A stretch of DNA of 15,199 nucleotides from JAABSX01 sp964480455 (GTDB lineage: Bacteria; Bacteroidota; Bacteroidia; Cytophagales; Microscillaceae), in NCBI GenBank assembly GCA_964480455.1, contig CAYZQI010000117.1, positions 1 to 15,199 on the forward strand. The letters run 5' to 3'. Shown here piece after piece: positions 7,881 to 12,634 of the stretch; position 1 is the stretch's first letter, and every line of letters begins with the position of its first letter. A program made the translations under genes and the position numbers. Below the pieces are notes generated by a model, which ran no database searches, had not been told where the DNA came from, and worked only from the letters and a program-made list of their open reading frames with translations.

Positions 7881-9188
7881 ATGCAAACTTCCAATCTAGT
7901 CGTAAAATTTAGTACTTTTTTATTCATCTTGCTGTGCTTGGTATGTTGCTTGTTTGTGCAGTGTCAGAGCCAGCAGCAGCAAGATGTACTTTCTCTGAGC
8001 CTTTCAGAGATAGACTCTTTGCAGCAATACTACGCCCAAAAACTTAAAAATGTACTTTTAAAAGACCCAGCACTTCAGCAGCAAATTAAAATAGAAAGCA
8101 CGGGCATACATCTTTTTGCACCCAAAGCAAAAGAAGCAGAGTTTATACTTACTTGGCAGGCTTTGCCACAGTACCTTGAGCTACTTCAAAAAGCACCACT
8201 TTATTTGCAAAGTATTTATCCTCAGTTGCCTACTGAGAAAGAGGAAATTGATACAGTTTATTTACAAGATTTTCCTGTTTTTCAGGTAAAAACATTGCTG
8301 CCCCTCAAAGGCTGGCGCATAGCCCTAGACCCCGGACACTTTGCCGAAAATATGGAAACGGCTATGATGGAAGGCAAATATATCAAAATGGATTTGACAG
8401 AAGGTACAAAAATTCGATTTTTTGAGTCTGAGTTGGCTTGGTTTACGGCACGTATCTTGGCAGATGAGTTAGAAGCACTTGGGGCAAAGATATTGCTCTC
8501 ACGAGACAATTATAAACATACAGCTTTTGACGAAACATACATGGATTGGTACAAAAAGTTTATCCAGACAGCACGCGAGGCAGGCAAAGCAGAGGCAAAA
8601 CTCACTCCTCAACAAGCATTTTACCAGCATTTCAGGAAAATAGAATTCGAGGAAAGGGCAGAAAAAATCAATCAATTTCGCCCACATCTCACGCTCATTA
8701 TCCATTATAATGTAGATGCCACCAATACTAAATGGGCAAAGCCTACCCCACGCAACAATAGCATGGCTTTTGCGGGAGGGGCATTTATGGCGAATGAACT
8801 AGACAAAACCGAAGCAAGGTTTCATCTTTTACGTTTATTGCTCACCGATGCTTTGGAGCAGTCGGTAGGTTTGAGTAAAGATTTGCTTGTTTCATTAGAG
8901 GATAGCCTTGGCATCAAACCCATTCCTGAGCCCAATGAACAGTTTTTTTTGAAAGACAATTGCCTCAAAAGTGAGGCACAAGGCGTATATTTCCGAAACC
9001 TTACGCTTGCCCGCAAAGTGATAGGTAAGTTGAGTTATCTTGAGCCACTTTACCAAGATAATCAAACAGAGGTCAAAAAACTCAATACTCGAGATTTTGA
9101 CTACAAGGGACAGGCACTACCTCGTAGAATCTATGAAGTAGCACTTGCCTACAAAGCGGGTATCTTGGCGTATTTGTCGAGATACTAA
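7881..9188 (+). CDS. N-acetylmuramoyl-L-alanine amidase-like envelope protein (Amidase_3 type)
   Basis: From the ATG at 7881 the product has 435 residues. A hydrophobic N-terminus (about 9-28) ends in CCLFVQC-QSQ, so it is either a lipoprotein acylated on Cys28 or a protein with an ordinary signal peptide; the lipobox is imperfect. Residues 35-130 are uncharacterised. The catalytic domain shows the expected zinc ligands: ALDPGH (His153), FFESELAW (Glu182) and LIIHYNVD (His275). A late LEPLYQDN segment (Glu388) aligns with the catalytic V-E-x-G-F-x-x-N of the family. Such enzymes cut the amide between N-acetylmuramic acid and the stem peptide. It differs from standard family members in having DPGHFA instead of DPGHGG and a long insertion between Glu182 and His275. 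A TTG start at 7854 is possible. The stop codon overlaps that of the converging lipoprotein gene. Confidence 0.8.
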   Translation: MQTSNLVVKFSTFLFILLCLVCCLFVQCQSQQQQDVLSLSLSEIDSLQQYYAQKLKNVLLKDPALQQQIKIESTGIHLFAPKAKEAEFILTWQALPQYLELLQKAPLYLQSIYPQLPTEKEEIDTVYLQDFPVFQVKTLLPLKGWRIALDPGHFAENMETAMMEGKYIKMDLTEGTKIRFFESELAWFTARILADELEALGAKILLSRDNYKHTAFDETYMDWYKKFIQTAREAGKAEAKLTPQQAFYQHFRKIEFEERAEKINQFRPHLTLIIHYNVDATNTKWAKPTPRNNSMAFAGGAFMANELDKTEARFHLLRLLLTDALEQSVGLSKDLLVSLEDSLGIKPIPEPNEQFFLKDNCLKSEAQGVYFRNLTLARKVIGKLSYLEPLYQDNQTEVKKLNTRDFDYKGQALPRRIYEVALAYKAGILAYLSRY

Positions 9189-9679
9189 TTTTCCACACTT
9201 TCGTATTCAAACTCTTCAAATTTGCCATCTGCATAAGATAAGTTGGCTTTGCCTTCAATTAATCCTAAGCCTATTTTTTCAGGACTTCCAGGAAAAAGTA
9301 CTGTAGCCGTGAATCCAGAGATTTCACCCTCAGTGAATTCTTGTTCTAAGATTTTCAATGATATTTTGTTTTCATCATCGGTAGTCCAATACCAAACCCC
9401 TTCTATTTTGTTTTGGTCTTTTGAGAACGCAACTTGTAGCCACTCACTCGCTACACCTGGGCGCAAACCATCTGCCCTGTAAATTGAACCTCTAGGTTTA
9501 TCAGATTTTTTGGCTTCTTCTTTGTCTTCAGCTACTGCTTCACTGGCTTTGGTAGAAGGCTCTTTTTTTGTACTGTCTTTTGTTTCTTCTTGAGTACTGT
9601 CTTCTGTTTCTTGAGTTTTGGTTTCGCAAGCAAACAATGACACACAAGCAAACAAGCTAATAAAGGCGATTTTTTTCAT
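9185..9679 (-). CDS. Small lipoprotein with charged linker, function unknown
   Basis: A 164-residue protein starting MKKIAFISLFACVSLFAC. The segment LFAC at 15-18 is a good lipobox, making Cys18 the likely lipidated residue after signal peptidase II cleavage. Residues 19-60 form a low-complexity Thr/Glu/Lys/Ser linker. The remaining 100 residues look like a compact beta-rich domain (SEWLQVAFSKD, KIEGVWYWTTDDENKISL, EISGFTATVLFPGS) that I do not recognise. The in-frame ATG at 9718 is rejected because it would bury the signal peptide. The stop TAG (9185-9187) overlaps the TAA of the amidase gene (9186-9188). Divergent from the sigma factor operon across about 250 bp. Expected location: periplasmic side of the inner or outer membrane. 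Confidence 0.75.
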   Translation of the reverse strand: MKKIAFISLFACVSLFACETKTQETEDSTQEETKDSTKKEPSTKASEAVAEDKEEAKKSDKPRGSIYRADGLRPGVASEWLQVAFSKDQNKIEGVWYWTTDDENKISLKILEQEFTEGEISGFTATVLFPGSPEKIGLGLIEGKANLSYADGKFEEFEYESVEN

Positions 9680-9805
9680 ATCATTAAAAAGTTTTGTTAA
9701 AATAATATTTGATAGCACAAATTTAGTTACAAATTCGTGGTTTATATTTTAATAAATTATCTAAATTTTGGCGTTCTGACAAAAAGAATTTTGAAGAAAA
9801 ATAAA

Positions 9806-9840
9806 AATATTAAATAATTGATAATCAGGTATTTAATATT
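9806..9840. promoter_or_regulatory. 11-bp perfect inverted repeat upstream of the sigma factor gene
   Basis: Arms AATATTAAATA (9806-9816) and TATTTAATATT (9830-9840) flank a 13-base spacer. It lies about 94 bp before the chosen sigma factor ATG, in the region shared with the divergent lipoprotein gene. It could be an operator or an RNA hairpin. The arms are pure A/T in very AT-rich DNA, so chance is a real alternative. Confidence 0.35.
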
Positions 9841-9933
9841 ATTGAGTGCCAAACATTGACAATCAACCACTGCCTAAAATTAAACCTTTTGAAGAATCTG
9901 CTATCTAAAACCCCAAAAGACCACCCACAAAAA

Positions 9934-10503
9934 ATGAGTGTAAATATATTTGCAAATAATATTTTGAGCGACCAAGAGATTATCTTACAATTTGCGGAGG
10001 AAAAAACCAAAAATAAGGCTTTTGATACCCTCATTAGAAAGTACCAAGAAAAAATATATTGGCATATCAGAAAAATGGTGATAGACCATGAAGATGCCAA
10101 TGACCTCACGCAAGATGTCTTTGTGAAAATTTGGAAAGGATTGGCTAATTTTAAGGGAGAATCGCAGCTTTTTACTTGGATGTATAGAATTGCTACCAAT
10201 GAATGTCTTACTTTCTTGAAGAAAAAACGACAGAAATATTTTTTACCTTTGGTAGATGTGGGGCAAGAGTTGAGTCAGAAATTAGATAGTTCAGCATACA
10301 TCTCAGGTGATGAAATTCAGCTAAAATTACAAAAAGCATTGCTCAAACTACCCGATAAACAAAGAATGGTATTCAATATGAAATATTATGATGAGATGAA
10401 ATATGAAGAAATCTCGGAGATTGTGGGTACAAGCGTGGGTGCTTTGAAAGCCTCTTATCACTTGGCAGTCAAGAAGATAGAGACATACCTTAACAATCAC
10501 TAG
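9934..10503 (+). CDS. ECF-type RNA polymerase sigma factor
   Basis: A 189-residue group IV (ECF) sigma-70 factor. Region 2 spans about 28-95, with the core-binding and -10 recognition helices (AFDTLIRKYQEKIYWHIRKM, then DANDLTQDVFVKIWKGL at 54-70 and TWMYRIATNECLTFLKKK at 81-98). Region 4 is at about 130-185 (LPDKQRMVFNMKYYDEM, then the helix-turn-helix YEEISEIVGTSVGALKASYHLAVKKI). Regions 1 and 3 are absent, as expected for the class. It directs RNA polymerase to stress- or envelope-responsive promoters. The ATG at 9934 gives a normal length; the frame is open upstream to a TTG at 9856, which would add 26 unconserved residues. It is the first gene of a three-gene operon, 21 bp ahead of the membrane protein gene that probably encodes its anti-sigma factor. 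Confidence 0.93.
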   Translation: MSVNIFANNILSDQEIILQFAEEKTKNKAFDTLIRKYQEKIYWHIRKMVIDHEDANDLTQDVFVKIWKGLANFKGESQLFTWMYRIATNECLTFLKKKRQKYFLPLVDVGQELSQKLDSSAYISGDEIQLKLQKALLKLPDKQRMVFNMKYYDEMKYEEISEIVGTSVGALKASYHLAVKKIETYLNNH

Positions 10504-10524
10504 CAATAAAAAGATGAGTAAGAC

Positions 10525-11511
10525 ATGAAAAAGCCAAGCATCAACATACACACACTCAAAAAAGAAAATGTATTTCAGATACCTTTTCAGTATTTTGAGC
10601 AATTACCTGCCGAGATTCAGCAGAAGCTTGCTGCCATGAATGGCTACGAAATAGCACAACTAAGTAAAGAAAATGTATTCAATGTGCCGTTTGCATATTT
10701 TAAGACTTTGCCTCTCGAGATTCAGCAAAAGCTAAACCGTGAGGAAGTATTTGCAAGAAATCCAAAGCAAAGCCCCTTTGAAGTGCCTGCAAATTTTTTT
10801 GAAGGGCTAACTGAAAAAATTAATGAGAAGATTGCATATAAAACAATAGAAAATACTGAAAAAGCAAATGTTTTTCAAACTCCTGCCCAATACTTTGAAT
10901 GGCTGCCTGCCAAGATACAAGCACGCGTCAGGGCAAGTGAGCAGACCACTAAGCAGAGCCATAGCATACTCAAAAAATGGTATCAGCCTGCGGGCTATTT
11001 AGCATTGGGTGTATTAAGTATATGGATTTTCTTGGGTATCTTCAATCAGAAAAATACTGAGCAAGTACCCGACGAGCAGACGCAAATTGTACAGCAAGAC
11101 ACACAAACCAAAATAGAAAAAGATGTAGTAATTGATACACTCAGCAATACCCAAGCAGTTGCCCAAAATGAAGCAATACAACGCAATATTGAAATTGACC
11201 AGAGAAAAATCTCAGCAAATATTTCTCAACAACGAGCTACACAGCTAGAGAGTAATACCCAAAAAAATACACAACTTAGACTGATTGATTTTGAAATAGA
11301 ACAACTAGAGCCACAAGATATTTTGAACTATTTGGCTTATACAGCTACTTCCGATAATTTATTGCTTGACCTTATGCTTGAGCAAGAAGAAGAATCAATG
11401 ACAGAAGAAACCCTCTTGGCATTGAATGAGGTACTTGAAGAAGATATTTATGAAGAAATCAACCACAAAGAATTTGAAGAATTAAATCAATTATTGAAAG
11501 AAACAAAATGA
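10525..11511 (+). CDS. Single-pass membrane protein with four F-x-x-P repeats, probable anti-sigma factor
   Basis: A 328-residue protein with no signal peptide and one membrane helix at about 155-174 (PAGYLALGVLSIWIFLGIF). The N-terminal, presumably cytoplasmic part carries four related units near residues 14-35, 49-70, 84-103 and 115-135. Each reads approximately F-x-x-P-x-x-[YF]-F-x-x-L-x-x-[EK]-I (for example NVFQIPFQYFEQLPAEIQQK and SPFEVPANFFEGLTEKINEK). After the helix come a Gln/Thr-rich stretch and a very acidic helical tail (about 255-328: EQLEPQDILNYL, QEEESMTEETLLALNEVLEE). Similar F-x-V-P-x-x-Y-F segments occur, to my knowledge, in Bacteroidota proteins encoded next to ECF sigma factors. 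Position, topology and these repeats make an anti-sigma role the best guess; no classical zinc-binding anti-sigma motif is present. The TGA overlaps the next ATG (ATGA at 11508-11511), suggesting translational coupling. Confidence 0.72.
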   Translation: MKKPSINIHTLKKENVFQIPFQYFEQLPAEIQQKLAAMNGYEIAQLSKENVFNVPFAYFKTLPLEIQQKLNREEVFARNPKQSPFEVPANFFEGLTEKINEKIAYKTIENTEKANVFQTPAQYFEWLPAKIQARVRASEQTTKQSHSILKKWYQPAGYLALGVLSIWIFLGIFNQKNTEQVPDEQTQIVQQDTQTKIEKDVVIDTLSNTQAVAQNEAIQRNIEIDQRKISANISQQRATQLESNTQKNTQLRLIDFEIEQLEPQDILNYLAYTATSDNLLLDLMLEQEEESMTEETLLALNEVLEEDIYEEINHKEFEELNQLLKETK

Positions 11512-11972
11512 AGAAAGAAAAACTATGTCTAGTAATTTTATTAAGTATGTTGAGCTTTTCCCTCTGGGCGCAGCCCAATTTCAGGGAGAGAATGAAAGAA
11601 AGACGACAAGAAATAGAACAAGTCAAAAAAGAGTTCATCACGCAGCGCATCAACCTGAAACCCGAACAAGAAAAAGATTTTTGGGAAGTCTATGACAATT
11701 ATATTGAGCAAAAAATAGACATCAAAAGGCAAATTGCTTCACTCAAAAATCAGAGCGATAACCTGACAAGTACTGACAAAGAACTTGAGGAAAGCCTAGA
11801 CAAACTTTTTGACCTACAGCAAACTGAACTTGACCTAGATAGAAAAACCAAGACAGAATTACTCAAAATCATTAATATTAGGCAATTGACAGAGCTCTAT
11901 AAAAGTGAAAATGAGTTTATTCGTAAATTGGTGCTCACACTCAGAGAGAGAAGGGTGGGCAACAGAGAGTAA
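11508..11972 (+). CDS. Secreted helical protein, Spy/CpxP-like, possible stress sensor
   Basis: A 154-residue protein with a signal peptide at 1-22 (VILLSMLSFSLWAQ, cleavage probably after Ala21 or Gln22). The mature part is almost entirely helical and charged: RERMKERRQEIEQVKKEF, a turn, NLKPEQEKDFWEVYDNYIEQK (about 49-69), then further amphipathic helices. The LKPEQ-x-x-x-FW segment resembles the L-T-x-x-Q motif region of Spy/CpxP and related periplasmic proteins, though similarity is weak. Its start overlaps the stop of the membrane protein gene by four bases, so it is the third gene of the sigma operon. CnrX-type sensors in metal-resistance sigma operons have the same fold class and gene position. 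A sensing or chaperone role is inferred; no His/Met metal cluster is visible. Confidence 0.7.
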   Translation: MKKEKLCLVILLSMLSFSLWAQPNFRERMKERRQEIEQVKKEFITQRINLKPEQEKDFWEVYDNYIEQKIDIKRQIASLKNQSDNLTSTDKELEESLDKLFDLQQTELDLDRKTKTELLKIINIRQLTELYKSENEFIRKLVLTLRERRVGNRE

Positions 11973-12002
11973 ACATACAATAATTCAATCAACTTTTTTA
12001 GC

Positions 12003-12045
12003 GCATCACCCCACAGTACATCTGTAAATGTCTGTGGGGTGATGC
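12003..12045 (+). terminator. Strong hairpin closing the sigma factor operon
   Basis: A perfect 14-bp inverted repeat, GCATCACCCCACAG (12003-12016) and CTGTGGGGTGATGC (12032-12045), with a 15-base loop, 30 bp after the last stop of the operon. It is much more GC-rich than its surroundings. A short, impure T-run (TATTTG) follows on the plus strand. Placement and stability fit an intrinsic terminator or 3'-end stabilising structure. Confidence 0.8.
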
Positions 12046-12634
12046 TATTTGTATCCACCACTATTATCCTTTGAATTAAAGCGTATTCACATAATTATAC
12101 CAAGATTCACTTGATTTGAGGATTTACAGGATTTGATTCACTTGATTTTCAAGGATTTTCAGTAGCCCCATTTCCCAAACCAATTTGGGTTGGGTATATC
12201 TTTATTCTACAGAAGTTTTACTATTTTTTTATTTAGTGACATAATTCTGTTTAGAATGTGTAAAATATTTTATGTTTATTTTTATTGTAAAAACTTACAT
12301 CAAAATAATAAATTCTAATCTCAAAAAAAGACAATTTATTCCATAATCGGGAACATAGTGTCTTATCAAACACCTTCAAATTACATTTAAATACACTTTT
12401 CTACCATTGGTAAATTATTTGTCAATGAAAATTCTATTAAAATTACACACATACTATTTTCTATCTTACAAAGTAAACAATGACAAAAATTTATACCAAT
12501 TTATCTTTTAACCTTAAATATTACTCCAAATATTTAAAAACATTCTTTTCTGCCAAAGTATCTATTAAATTTTATCATTTGAGCCTCCTTTTATTTTTAT
12601 ATTTACTTATTTTTAAAACTAACTATTAACTCTT
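12046..12634. other. AT-rich stretch without a gene before the surface protein
   Basis: About 590 bp with no credible gene. Near the left end, GATTCACTTGATTT occurs twice (12104-12117 and 12135-12148, 31 bp apart) in a degenerate tandem of GATTT words. A 9-bp perfect inverted repeat, TTAAATATT (12514-12522) and AATATTTAA (12529-12537), lies about 98 bp before the next start codon. The right half is extremely A/T-rich and probably holds the promoter and a long leader of the surface protein gene; no consensus promoter is clear. Confidence 0.6.
12104..12148. repeat. Short direct repeat, two copies of GATTCACTTGATTT
   Basis: Two identical 14-mers, 31 bp apart, within a run of GATTT-containing words (GAGGATTTACAGGATTTGATTC). 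It sits just after the operon-closing hairpin. It may be a member of a dispersed intergenic repeat, but only this occurrence is in the window. Confidence 0.6.

Noticed and set aside
10514..10528. Five-codon mini-frame ATG...TGA overlapping the start of the membrane protein gene
   Set aside because: A leader peptide is possible in principle, but so short a frame is expected by chance and there is no supporting signal.
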